DNA from: CAVXYG01 sp963706835
GTDB taxonomy: Bacteria; Actinomycetota; Actinomycetes; S36-B12; GCA-2699445
Length of the DNA: 64,000 bases
Direction of reading: 5' to 3'
NCBI GenBank assembly: GCA_963706835.1
Contig: CAVPOB010000008.1
Coordinates: forward strand, 1 to 64,000
Shown here: piece after piece, positions 44,494-53,116 of the stretch
Position numbering within the stretch: position 1 is the first letter of the stretch
Layout of the letters: each line of letters opens with the position of its first letter
Translations under genes and position numbers: made by a program
The notes under the pieces: model-generated
The model's input: the letters and a program-made list of their open reading frames with translations, nothing else
Database searches by the model: none
What the model was told of the DNA's origin: nothing

Positions 44494-46211
44494 ATCCGGG
44501 GTCCGACCAGCCCGCCGCCCTGCCCGCCATCGTGGTCGCGGTGGCCGACCCGCAGCGCGACCCGCACGTCGAGGCAGAGCTGCGGCGTCGCTACAGCAGC
44601 GACTACGAGATCGTGTGCTGCCCATCTGCCGAGGCGGAGCTGGCCGTGCTGCAGCAGTGTCGCGAACAGGGGCGGCAGGTGGCCATCGTGCTGGCCGATC
44701 AGCGACTGCCCGACCTGCAGGCCGACGCCTTCTTCGGGCGGGTCGCGCGCTGGTTCCCCGACACCAAGCGCGGCCTGCTGGTGGACTGGGGGGCGTGGGG
44801 TGATCCCGCGCTCGCCGAGGAGATCCCGCAACTGGTGGGGTTGGGCCGCATCCACTACTACGTCCTGAAGCCGTGGCATGCCAAGGACGAGTACTTCCAC
44901 CGCACCATCACCGAGTTCCTGCTGGAGTGGGAGCGGGCGGCGTCCCCGGTGCCGCGCGAGGTCACGATCGTGGGCCATGCGCAGTCCCGCCGGGTCCACG
45001 ACCTGGCCAGCCTGCTGGTCCGCAACGGAGTGCCGCATGCCTTCCACGAGTCCGACTCGCCGGAGGGCGCGGCGATCCTGGCGCGCGCAGATGCGCCGGC
45101 CGACCGCCCGGTCGTGGTGGTGCGGGGCGGCCGGGTGCTCATCGATCCCACGAACGCGGAACTGGTCGCGGCGTACGGCGTGCGGACCGATGTTGCGGAG
45201 CGGGGCGAGGTGGATGTCGTGGTGGTGGGCAGCGGACCGGCCGGCCTCGCCGCCGCCGTGTACGCCTCCTCGGAAGGGTTGAAGACGCTGGTCGTGGAGC
45301 GGGAGTCGATCGGCGGCCAGGCCGCCTCGAGCTCGTTGATCCGCAACTACCTGGGGTTCTCCCGCGGCATCAGCGGCGCCGAGCTCGCGCAGCGCGCCTA
45401 CCAGCAGGCGTGGGTGTTCGGCACCGGCTTCCTGCTCACCCAGGAGGTGCAGGGCCTGCGCCCCGATGGCGACCACCTCGTCGTGGCGCTGTCCAGCGGC
45501 GAGGAAGTGCGGGCGCGGGCGGTCGTCCTGGCGACCGGCGTGTCGTACCGGCGGCTCGACGTGCCAGAACTGGAGGCGCTGACCGGGGCGGGGGTGTTCT
45601 ACGGCGCATCGATCTCGGAGGCCCGGGCACTGGCCGGCCACGACGCCTACGTGGTCGGCGGCGGCAACTCCGCCGGGCAGGCGGCCATGTACCTGTCGCG
45701 CTACGCCAACGCGGTCACCGTGGTGGTCCGCGCGGAAAGCCTGGCCGAGAGCATGTCGCAGTACCTGCGCGACGAGATCGACGCCGCGCCCAACGTCTCA
45801 GTGCGATACCACACCGAGGTCGTGGGCGGCGGGGGCGAGGGCCACCTGGAGCGGTTGGTGCTGCAGGACCGCCGCAGCGGCGAGCGCGAGACCGTGCCGG
45901 CCGGTGGGCTGTTCCTGCTCATCGGCGCCCAGCCGCGCACCGACTGGCTGCCGTCGACGGTGGCCAGGGACCGCTGGGGCTACGTGCAGACCGGCGCCGA
46001 TGTCGCCGACGGCGATGCGCCGTGGCCGCTGGAACGGCCGCGGCTGCCCCTGGAGACCAGTGTGCCCCGGGTTTTCGCGGTCGGGGACGTGCGCAGCCGG
46101 TCCATCAAGCGGGTCGCCTCAGCCGTGGGGGAGGGGTCGGTGGTTCTGTCCCAGGTCCACGAGGCGCTCGCCGCCCAAGCAGCCCAGCGCAGCGCGGCCC
46201 CGGACCGCTAG
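44490..46211 (+). CDS. Response-regulator / FAD-dependent reductase fusion (thioredoxin-reductase-like)
   Basis: A 573-residue, three-part protein. Residues 1-145 form a receiver-like domain with a probable phospho-acceptor D70 in VLADQRLP and the conserved Lys in YYVLKPWH. Residues ~155-225 form a thioredoxin-like fold without a CxxC (VTIVGHAQSRRVHDLASLL). Residues ~240-560 form a TrxR-like FAD/NADPH module: VVVVGSGPAGLAAAVYAS, GGQAASSSLIRNYLGF, AYVVGGGNSAGQAAMYLSR and VFAVGDVRS. The CATC redox motif of thioredoxin reductase is absent (GASISEAR instead), so it probably does not reduce thioredoxin. It may pass electrons to the neighbouring zinc-finger protein or sense redox state. Confidence 0.9.
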   Translation: MNPGSDQPAALPAIVVAVADPQRDPHVEAELRRRYSSDYEIVCCPSAEAELAVLQQCREQGRQVAIVLADQRLPDLQADAFFGRVARWFPDTKRGLLVDWGAWGDPALAEEIPQLVGLGRIHYYVLKPWHAKDEYFHRTITEFLLEWERAASPVPREVTIVGHAQSRRVHDLASLLVRNGVPHAFHESDSPEGAAILARADAPADRPVVVVRGGRVLIDPTNAELVAAYGVRTDVAERGEVDVVVVGSGPAGLAAAVYASSEGLKTLVVERESIGGQAASSSLIRNYLGFSRGISGAELAQRAYQQAWVFGTGFLLTQEVQGLRPDGDHLVVALSSGEEVRARAVVLATGVSYRRLDVPELEALTGAGVFYGASISEARALAGHDAYVVGGGNSAGQAAMYLSRYANAVTVVVRAESLAESMSQYLRDEIDAAPNVSVRYHTEVVGGGGEGHLERLVLQDRRSGERETVPAGGLFLLIGAQPRTDWLPSTVARDRWGYVQTGADVADGDAPWPLERPRLPLETSVPRVFAVGDVRSRSIKRVASAVGEGSVVLSQVHEALAAQAAQRSAAPDR

Positions 46212-46334
46212 CCCCCGCCGCAGGACCCGCCTTGCGCCGCGCGTTGCTCGCCGACCCGAAGCGCTGGACGGACAGGGGCGGGGGGCTGCGGGTCCTGCCC
46301 CGCTGGTCGATGATCATGGACGTGAGAGGCAGCG

Positions 46335-47888
46335 ATGGCAGCATCCGTGGAATGCGACACGCTCGTGATCGGCTCCGGCTTCGGGGGCAGCGTGGCGGCG
46401 CTGCGTCGCTGCGAGTCGGGCCGCCGGGTGATTGTCGCGGAGATGGGCCAGCGGGTGAGCCCGGAGCGGATGCGCGCCGGCGCGTCCTCATTCCGGCACC
46501 TCCTGTGGTCGCCGGGCATCGGCGCGCATGGGTACTTCCGGCAATCGGTCTTCCGGCACATGATCGCGCTGTCGGGCGTCGGCGTGGGCGGTGGCAGCCT
46601 GGTCTACGCCGCGGTCCTGCTCCGGCCGGCGTCTGCTGCCTGGCAGGACACCGGCTGGCAGGGCTGCCGCCTGGACTGGCCTGCTGAGCTGGCGCCGCAC
46701 TACGCGACTGCTGAACGCATGCTGGGCGTCGCCAGCAACCCGTTCCGCGGACAACAGGACCAGTGGCTGCAGGAGGCGGCCGAGCGGATGGGGGTCGGCG
46801 ACACGTTCGGTTCGGTGCCCCAGGGCATCGACTTCGCGGCCTGCACCCGATGCGGCCGTTGCCTGTCGGGATGCGATGTCGGGGCGAAGAACAGTCTGGA
46901 CCTGACGTACCTGGCGCAGGCGGAACGGAAAGGGGCGCTGATCCGTCCGCGCAGCAAGGCGGTGTGGATCGCCCCGCTGCCCGACGGGGCCGGGTACCGA
47001 GTCGGTCTGGTGGATCCGCTGCAGCGAGGTCGCCAGACCGCCCGCACCGTGGTGACAGCCAGCGAGGTCGTGGTCGCCGCCGGCGTGCTGGGGACGGTCG
47101 AGTTGCTCCTGGCCTGCCGAGATCGCTACGGCACGTTGCCGGATCTCTCCGCGGCCTTGGGCCATGCCGTCCTCACCAACAGCGAGGCGTTCACCGGGGT
47201 CTTGCAGCCCCGGGCCGCCGTAGCGGACGGGTTGGACCTGCGTCGCGACGGCGCGGCCATCTCTTCCGACTTCTGGCCCAACGATCACACCCATGCGACG
47301 CAGAACCGGCTGCCGGACTCCTATGGCATCAATCGGTTCCTGGTCGGGCCCCTGGTTGCCGGCGAGCGCCGCGCCGAGCGCATCCGCGGCACCCTCGCCG
47401 CGATGGCTCGCCACCCCGGTCGGACGCTGGACGGATGGCGCGGGCGAGGCTGGGGCGCGCGCAGCACCATGCTGACGGTGATGCAGCACAGTCCCGGCGG
47501 CCACAGCCCGAGCCTGCGCCTGCGGTATCGGCGCTCGCCCCTTGGCTGGCACTTGCAGACCCAGGTGGAGGGGCAGGCGCCGGCCACGCACCTGCCGGTC
47601 GCCGACGATGCCGCTCGGGCGTTCGCGGCGGCCAGCGGCGGTCGGGCCTTCGGCTCGCTGGGTGCGCTGGCGGGCATCGGGGCGACGGCTCACCTGCTGG
47701 GCGGGGCCCGGCTCGGCAGCGACGATCGCACCTCCGTCGTTTCCCCCGACCTTCAGGTGTGGGGCTACCCGGGGCTGTACGTCGCCGACGGCTCGGTGGT
47801 GCCGGCCAATATCGGTGTCAACCCCAGCCTGACGATCACTGCCCTCGCTGAGCGCGCGATGGCACGGCTGGCGGGGGGTGAGGAGTGA
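46335..47888 (+). CDS. GMC-family oxidoreductase (cholesterol-oxidase-like)
   Basis: A 517-residue FAD enzyme. The dinucleotide motif is TLVIGSGFGGSVAALR; the second GMC region is GVGVGGGSLVYAAVLLRP; a four-cysteine stretch CTRCGRCLSGCDVGAKNSLD is typical of this subgroup; the C-terminus is YVADGSVVPANIGVNPSLTITALAERAM. It has no signal peptide. Relatives oxidise sterols or other alcohols and pass electrons to O2 or a carrier; the substrate here is unknown. It overlaps the next gene by 4 bases. Confidence 0.9.
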   Translation: MAASVECDTLVIGSGFGGSVAALRRCESGRRVIVAEMGQRVSPERMRAGASSFRHLLWSPGIGAHGYFRQSVFRHMIALSGVGVGGGSLVYAAVLLRPASAAWQDTGWQGCRLDWPAELAPHYATAERMLGVASNPFRGQQDQWLQEAAERMGVGDTFGSVPQGIDFAACTRCGRCLSGCDVGAKNSLDLTYLAQAERKGALIRPRSKAVWIAPLPDGAGYRVGLVDPLQRGRQTARTVVTASEVVVAAGVLGTVELLLACRDRYGTLPDLSAALGHAVLTNSEAFTGVLQPRAAVADGLDLRRDGAAISSDFWPNDHTHATQNRLPDSYGINRFLVGPLVAGERRAERIRGTLAAMARHPGRTLDGWRGRGWGARSTMLTVMQHSPGGHSPSLRLRYRRSPLGWHLQTQVEGQAPATHLPVADDAARAFAAASGGRAFGSLGALAGIGATAHLLGGARLGSDDRTSVVSPDLQVWGYPGLYVADGSVVPANIGVNPSLTITALAERAMARLAGGEE

Positions 47889-48352
47889 CGGTCATGGATC
47901 GGAGTGGATCGCTGCCATCGTGGCGGCAGGTCTTCGCGGAGGCCGAGGAGCCGGACCTGGCTTCTGTGGTCGGCCTCCACCAGGCGGCCTACCTCGGGCC
48001 GGCGTGGCTGCGCTGGGGCGGCCCGCTCGGGGTCGCGGTGCTCGGCATGCCGGGTTGGGCCGGCAAGCGGTTCCCGCTTCCGGCGACGGGGGCCGATGTC
48101 GTCCGGGGATCCAACATCTGTCGGCGGGGAGGCCGCCTGGTCCCATCGCTGCCGATGACCGCTCGGATCGAGCCTTCCGTCGTCGATGGTCGCCGGGCGA
48201 TCGTCGCCACCTACGCGCCGGACGCCAGGTGGCCGTGGCGATCGGTCCGGGACGAGTTGCGGCCGGTGGCGGCCGACACGCTGGTCGGCCTCAGCTTCGG
48301 CTTGCCGCTGTTGTCGCGCGGACTGCCGTTCTTGCTTGTCCACAGGGCCTGA
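47885..48352 (+). CDS. Unknown protein coupled to the GMC oxidoreductase
   Basis: A 155-residue protein from GTG 47885, overlapping the GMC stop. It is Pro/Trp-rich, with VGLHQAAYLGPAWLRWGGPLGVAVLGMPGWAGKRF, a central beta-like region and a hydrophobic GLSFGLPLLSRGLPFLLV near the end. It has no signal peptide or known catalytic motif that I can recognise. Tight coupling suggests it is a partner or accessory of the oxidoreductase, perhaps a substrate-binding or membrane-docking subunit. Confidence 0.75.
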   Translation: MTVMDRSGSLPSWRQVFAEAEEPDLASVVGLHQAAYLGPAWLRWGGPLGVAVLGMPGWAGKRFPLPATGADVVRGSNICRRGGRLVPSLPMTARIEPSVVDGRRAIVATYAPDARWPWRSVRDELRPVAADTLVGLSFGLPLLSRGLPFLLVHRA

Positions 48353-48445
48353 CGTTTCCACAGCCTGGGCCGACAGCCGCACGGCGCGCTTCGAACATTT
48401 GTACGGTCCGAGGTGAGGGCATGGTCTGGGCTTGGGGGGTTCGCG

Positions 48446-49735
48446 ATGGCTGTGGCAACCGAGGCGCCTGCCGGCGTGGCCGCGTTGGATGCGGCGGTGG
48501 CCGCCGTTTCACGGTGGCCGACTCCCGCAGGGCTGGGATCGGTCGACGTACTGACCGGGCAGGTGGCTGCGCTGGGGTCTGCTGTGGCGCGACTGCAACG
48601 CGAGCTGGCGTTGCGGATGGCGGCGCTGGAGCGGGAGGGCCCGCCGCCGACCGATGTCCGAGGCGCTGCGGCGGAGCAGGGCGTGCCGGGGGCGCAGGCC
48701 GGGGCGCTGCGTCGGCTGGGGCTGTTCGCGCAGGAGCATCCAGAGATCGCCGATGCCTGGCGGCAGGGCACGGCCACGACTGATCAGGTGGCCGCGCTGC
48801 GGGACGGCTGCGTGCGATTGCCGACCCCGCAGTTGCGCGAGCAGTTGGTGGCCGCCGTGCTGCCGCACCTGCCGTCGCTGGGGGTGCGGGAGACCCGGCG
48901 CGTGGTGGCGGCGACCGTGGATGCCCTGGATCCCGGCGACCCGGACCAGGACGAGGCATCCGATCATGCAGCGCGGCACTTGGCCTGGTCAACGGTGACC
49001 GGTGGCGGGATCGTGTTCCAGGGGTTCCTGCCGCAGGCGGAGGCCGACGCCTTCACCCGGGCGATCGATGCGCTCGCCGAGGAACTGCGGGCGGCCGATG
49101 ACGGCGTGTCGCCGGGGCAGCGGCGAGCAGATGCGCTGGCGGCCCTGGTGGCGCGGGCCGGAGCGCACGGGCTGCCCAGCGGCGGGGGCCTGCCGGCGGC
49201 GCTGACATTGGCCGTGCCCGTTGCGGAGGCGCACCGGGTGGCCTCGCGGGACCCAGCCGAGCACGGTGTGGATCGGGCACGCAGGCCGCATGGCGGGTCG
49301 ATGGTGGCAGGCCGGCCGGCTGGCGACGCCACGGTGCGGTTCGGGCTGTGCTGCGCCGCGGTGAGCCCAGTGCTCGTGGAGCAGCAGCCGACGGGCTTCC
49401 TGGGCCGGATCGCCGACACGCCGGCCGAACCCTTGGCCGTGGGGCGATCGGTGCGGCTGGCCACCACGGCGCAGCGCCGTGCCATGCGGCTGCGGGACGG
49501 CGGCTGCGTGATCCCGGGCTGCGCAGTGGCCGCGCCGTACACCCAACCGCACCATGTGGTGCCGTGGGCGATGGACGGGCCGACGGATCTGGACAACCTC
49601 GTCAGCCTGTGCTGGGTGCACCATCGGCAGACCGAACTGGGTCGGTGGCGCTTCACCCGCCGGCATCCCGACCACCCGAAACCGCCAGGGGCGCTGGCGC
49701 ACCCCGCGTGGTGGATCACCCCTCCGAACCGGTAG
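48446..49735 (+). CDS. DUF222 / HNH endonuclease-domain protein
   Basis: A 429-residue protein. The N-terminal DUF222 helical domain (roughly residues 20-290) includes RGAAAEQGVPGAQAGALRRLG and VFQGFLPQAEADAFTRAID. The C-terminal HNH domain has RRAMRLRDGGCVIPGC, HHVVPWAMDGPTDLDNLVSLCWVHHRQTE; Cys pairs and His-Asn-His are all present. This family is abundant and multicopy in actinobacteria and not firmly linked to a role. ATG 48446 follows a GGGGGG tract; GTG 48413 is an alternative. Confidence 0.9.
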   Translation: MAVATEAPAGVAALDAAVAAVSRWPTPAGLGSVDVLTGQVAALGSAVARLQRELALRMAALEREGPPPTDVRGAAAEQGVPGAQAGALRRLGLFAQEHPEIADAWRQGTATTDQVAALRDGCVRLPTPQLREQLVAAVLPHLPSLGVRETRRVVAATVDALDPGDPDQDEASDHAARHLAWSTVTGGGIVFQGFLPQAEADAFTRAIDALAEELRAADDGVSPGQRRADALAALVARAGAHGLPSGGGLPAALTLAVPVAEAHRVASRDPAEHGVDRARRPHGGSMVAGRPAGDATVRFGLCCAAVSPVLVEQQPTGFLGRIADTPAEPLAVGRSVRLATTAQRRAMRLRDGGCVIPGCAVAAPYTQPHHVVPWAMDGPTDLDNLVSLCWVHHRQTELGRWRFTRRHPDHPKPPGALAHPAWWITPPNR

Positions 49736-49755
49736 CCGTCGGCTGGACCGGGTGC

Positions 49756-49789
49756 TGAACATCTGTTTAGTATGGTGAACATGCGTTCA
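49756..49789 (+). promoter_or_regulatory. Two TetR-type palindromes and leaderless promoter
   Basis: TGAACATCTGTTTA (49756-49769) and TGAACATGCGTTCA (49776-49789) are inverted repeats 20 bases apart. Between them TAGTAT (49768-49773) looks like a -10 box whose start point would fall on or next to ATG 49781. The repressor probably binds both to control itself and the downstream ABC genes. Confidence 0.7.
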
Positions 49790-50467
49790 GTCTCCACCGG
49801 TGAGCGCGCCGCCGACCGTACCGCGCGGGCACGGATCCGCGACGCCGCGATCGCCGCCATCGCTGCCGAGGGTCCGGCCCGGCTCACGGTGCGCAAGGTC
49901 GCGGCGGCGGCATCGGTGTCGCCGGCGCTGGTGATCCACCACTACGGGTCCGTGGAGGCGCTGCGCGCGCAGTGCGATCACTACGTCGCAGCGGAGATCC
50001 GCAGGCTGAAGTCCGAGGCCATCGCAACTGGACCCGCACTGGACCTGCTGGCTGCCATCCGGCGAGGACATGACCAGCCGTTGGCGGCCTACCTGGCGGC
50101 AGTGTTGACCGAGGACTCGCCAGCGGTGGCCCGGCTGGTCGACGAGCTGATCGACGACGCCGTGGCGTACCTGGAGCAGGGCGTGGCGGCCGGGATGGTG
50201 CAGCCCAGCGATGCCCCGCGCGCCCGGGCCGCGGTGCTGATGCTGTGGGGGCTGGGCGGCCTGGTGCTGCATCGGCATCTCCAGCGGCTGCTCGGCGTCG
50301 ATCCGACCGATCCCGCATTCGGCGAGTCGGCGGCGGCACGGCACTACCTCGCAACGGTCTACGAGCTGTACGGCAACGGGCTGCTGGCGCCGGATTTCGC
50401 CGAGCGAACTCGCGCGTCCATGGCCGATGCATCCAGCACCACCCAAGAAACGGAGGACTCCCCATGA
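49781..50467 (+). CDS. TetR-family regulator of an ABC exporter operon
   Basis: About 228 residues. The N-terminal helix-turn-helix is ARLTVRKVAAAASVSPALVIHHYGSVEALRAQCD. The C-terminal part is helical and unlike common TetR ligand domains. ATG 49781 is chosen because the -10-like TAGTAT and the upstream palindrome leave no room for a leader; ATG 49772 would overlap the -10. The stop overlaps the ATPase start (ATGA), making a single regulator-ATPase-permease operon with self-repression. Confidence 0.9.
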   Translation: MRSVSTGERAADRTARARIRDAAIAAIAAEGPARLTVRKVAAAASVSPALVIHHYGSVEALRAQCDHYVAAEIRRLKSEAIATGPALDLLAAIRRGHDQPLAAYLAAVLTEDSPAVARLVDELIDDAVAYLEQGVAAGMVQPSDAPRARAAVLMLWGLGGLVLHRHLQRLLGVDPTDPAFGESAAARHYLATVYELYGNGLLAPDFAERTRASMADASSTTQETEDSP

Positions 50468-51384
50468 CTCCCGCGATCCGCACCGAGCAGACTCCCGCGA
50501 TCCGCACCGAGCAGCTCACCAAGCACTACGGCAAGGTCGAGGCGCTGGACGACCTCACGCTGGACATCGGCCCGGGGGAGGTGTTCGGCTTCCTGGGTCC
50601 CAACGGCGCGGGCAAGACGACCATGATCCGCACGATCCTGGATGAGATCCGCCCGACGTCGGGCCGTGCCGAGATCCTCGGGATGGACACCCATGCCGAG
50701 TCGGTGCCGATCCGCCGCCGCATCGGGTACCTGCCGGGCGACCTGGCCATGTACCCGAACCTCACCGGCCGGGATCTGCTGACCTATTTCGCCAACCTGC
50801 GCGGCGGCGTGGAGTGGGCCGTCGTCGATCAGCTCGCCGAGCGGCTCGGCGCAGATCTGTCGAAGAAGGTCGGCGATCTGTCCACGGGCAACCGCCAGAA
50901 GGTCGGCCTCATCCAGGCCTTCATGAACGTGCCGGACCTGCTGATCCTCGACGAGCCCAGCACCGGTCTAGACCCGCTGGTGCAGCGCGAGTTCCAGATG
51001 ATGCTGCGCGAGGTCGCCGAGGATGGCCGCACCGTGTTCCTGTCCAGCCACACGCTGTCGGAGGTGCAGCGCGTCGCGGACCGGGTGGGCATCATCCGGC
51101 ATGGCCGGCTGATCGCGCTGGAGGCGGTCGCCGACCTGCGGCGCAAGGCGATCCGGCGCGTGGAGCTGGAGTTCGGCGGGCCCGTCCCGGACCGCGAGTT
51201 GGCCGCCGTGGCCGGCGTGCGCGAACTCCTGACCGACGGCGGGCGGGCCACGGTGTCCTTCGACGGGCAAATGCCCGACCTGCTCGCCGCCACCAGCGGC
51301 CACCAGCTGCGCGATGTGAGCACCCAGGATGCCGACCTGGAAGAGATCTTCCTGACCTACTACCACGACGAGGCGACTCTGTGA
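50464..51384 (+). CDS. ABC transporter ATP-binding protein
   Basis: A 306-residue drug-exporter-type ATPase. Walker A is GPNGAGKTT, the signature region DLSTGNRQKVGLIQAF (a variant of LSGGQ, as often in this group), Walker B LLILDEPSTGLDP, and the H-loop SSHTLSEVQRV. The C-terminal ~75 residues form the extra domain of ABC-2 type exporters. The first codons contain an exact 24-base duplication. The stop overlaps the permease start by one base. Confidence 0.94.
   Translation: MTPAIRTEQTPAIRTEQLTKHYGKVEALDDLTLDIGPGEVFGFLGPNGAGKTTMIRTILDEIRPTSGRAEILGMDTHAESVPIRRRIGYLPGDLAMYPNLTGRDLLTYFANLRGGVEWAVVDQLAERLGADLSKKVGDLSTGNRQKVGLIQAFMNVPDLLILDEPSTGLDPLVQREFQMMLREVAEDGRTVFLSSHTLSEVQRVADRVGIIRHGRLIALEAVADLRRKAIRRVELEFGGPVPDRELAAVAGVRELLTDGGRATVSFDGQMPDLLAATSGHQLRDVSTQDADLEEIFLTYYHDEATL
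50467..50514 (+). repeat. Exact 24-bp tandem duplication at the start of the ATPase gene
   Basis: The 24-base unit ACTCCCGCGATCCGCACCGA plus GCAG occurs twice in a row (50467-50490, 50491-50514), adding eight residues (TPAIRTEQ twice) in frame. The two copies are identical, so the event is recent. Confidence 0.97.
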
Positions 51385-53039
51385 TGCTCGCCAACGTCTA
51401 CACCAAGGCCGCCACCGACCGCCTGCGCGGCGTCGTCATCGGGACGCTGGTCCTCATCGCGTTCCTCCTCATGGCCATGGCCGTCTACCGCGACATCGAC
51501 TTGTCGATCTACACCAGCCTGCCCGAGGCGTTCCGGTCGATGATCGGCATCGAGGAGGACACCGACGTCGGCAGCCTCGCCTACAGCGCCGTGTACACCT
51601 CCTACGGCGCACTGGTGCTGTTCTCGCTGGCCCTGGCGATGGGTGCCGGCGCCATCGCCGGCGAGGAGCGCAACGGCACCATCGGCCTGCTGCTGGCCAA
51701 CCCGAAGAGCCGTACCGAGGTGCTCCTGGCCAAGGCCGCGGCACTGGTCACGCTCAGCGCGCTCGCCGTTGCCCTGCTGTGGGCGGGCGGCCTGATCGTG
51801 CCTGCGGCGCTGGGCGTGGATACCACCGGTCAGAACCTCCCGGCGCTCATGCTCCACATGCTGGCCGCGACGCTGTTCTTCGGGTTCCTCGCGCTGGCCG
51901 TCGGCGCCTGGACCGGCAACAGCGGGTTGGCGGCGGGGGTGTCGGCCGGGGTCATGGTGGTGTCGTTCTTCGCGGTGGGCCTGCTGCCGATGTTCCCGGA
52001 CATCGCCGATGCCGCCAGGGCCTTCCCCTGGTACTACTTCAACGGCAGCGATCCGCTCGGCAACGGCATCGACTGGGGCCACATCCTGGTGCTGCTCGGC
52101 GCGACGGGGCTGCTCGCCGTCGCCGCCCTCATCGGCGTCAACCGCCGTGACCTGCGGGAACGGTCCACGCCGGTCACGCTGGTCGACCGACTGCGCGCGC
52201 TGCCCGCCACCGGGGCGCTCGTGGATCGGTTGGCCGGGTCGGCGCGGGTCTCGGCGATCTGGGTCAAGACCGCCTCCGACTACCAGGGCCTCCTGGTCGT
52301 GGTCGGCGCGACGATGTTCCTGCTGATGGGGGTGCTCATCGGCGCCATGTACCCGGCGATGGACGACGCGCTGCTGTCGCTGGGCGATGCGCTGCCGGCC
52401 GAGCTGCTCGCCCTGTTCGGCGGCGGCGACATGTCCACCCCGGAGGGCTTCTACCAGCTGGAGACGTTCGGCATGATGGCGCCGATCGCGGTCATGATCC
52501 TGACGATCCTCATCGGCGCCCGCTCGGTGGCCGGCGAGGAGGAGCGCCGCACGATGGGGCTGCTGCTGGCCAACCCGGTCAGCCGGACCGCGGTGCTGCT
52601 GCAGAAGGCACTCGTGATGGTGCTGTTCGGCCTGGCGATCGGCGCGATCACCTTCCTCGGCGTCGCCGCGGGCAACCTCATCGGCGGGCTCGGGATGAAT
52701 CTGGCCAACGTCGCGGCGACATGCCTGCTGGTGGCGCTGCTGGGCATCGTGTTCGGTGCGGCGGCGCTGTTGCTCAGCGCAGCCACCGGCCGGGCCCGCG
52801 TGGCGGTGTGGGCGGCGGTCGGACTGGCCCTCACCTCCCATGTGGCCAATGCGTTCCTGCCGTTCAGCGAGTCGGCGGCGGGGCTGGAGCGCTGGACGCC
52901 GAACTTCTCCTACTTGTCCAGCGATCCGCTGCTCAACGGCATGCCGTGGGGCCACGCCCTGGTGCTGGTATCGCTGGCGGCGATCCTCATCGCAGCGGCA
53001 GTGCCCGCCTTCAACCGGCGGGATCTGCGGCAGAACTGA
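51384..53039 (+). CDS. ABC-2 type exporter permease, duplicated
   Basis: A 551-residue membrane protein made of two homologous halves of about six helices each: both contain the same order AGAIAGEERNGTIGLLLANPKSRTEVLLAK and ARSVAGEEERRTMGLLLANPVSRTAVLLQK, and both end in NRRDLR. This internal duplication lets a single chain replace a permease dimer. Similar transporters export antibiotics or lipids; cargo unknown. It is encoded with its ATPase and TetR regulator. Confidence 0.92.
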   Translation: MLANVYTKAATDRLRGVVIGTLVLIAFLLMAMAVYRDIDLSIYTSLPEAFRSMIGIEEDTDVGSLAYSAVYTSYGALVLFSLALAMGAGAIAGEERNGTIGLLLANPKSRTEVLLAKAAALVTLSALAVALLWAGGLIVPAALGVDTTGQNLPALMLHMLAATLFFGFLALAVGAWTGNSGLAAGVSAGVMVVSFFAVGLLPMFPDIADAARAFPWYYFNGSDPLGNGIDWGHILVLLGATGLLAVAALIGVNRRDLRERSTPVTLVDRLRALPATGALVDRLAGSARVSAIWVKTASDYQGLLVVVGATMFLLMGVLIGAMYPAMDDALLSLGDALPAELLALFGGGDMSTPEGFYQLETFGMMAPIAVMILTILIGARSVAGEEERRTMGLLLANPVSRTAVLLQKALVMVLFGLAIGAITFLGVAAGNLIGGLGMNLANVAATCLLVALLGIVFGAAALLLSAATGRARVAVWAAVGLALTSHVANAFLPFSESAAGLERWTPNFSYLSSDPLLNGMPWGHALVLVSLAAILIAAAVPAFNRRDLRQN

Positions 53040-53116
53040 TGCGCCGCACCCCTGCCGTCGGAGCGGTGGCCCAGGCGCGGGCATGATGGCCGTGCGCCCA
53101 GACCAGGAGGAGTCGT

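Noticed and set aside
44490..46211. Naming the REC-FAD protein thioredoxin reductase (trxB)
   Set aside because: The redox-active CxxC motif is absent, so the activity name is not justified.
51360..53084. A 574-residue His/Gln/Arg-rich reverse frame over the ABC permease
   Set aside because: Composition is that of antisense membrane-protein DNA; the forward frame is a clear permease.
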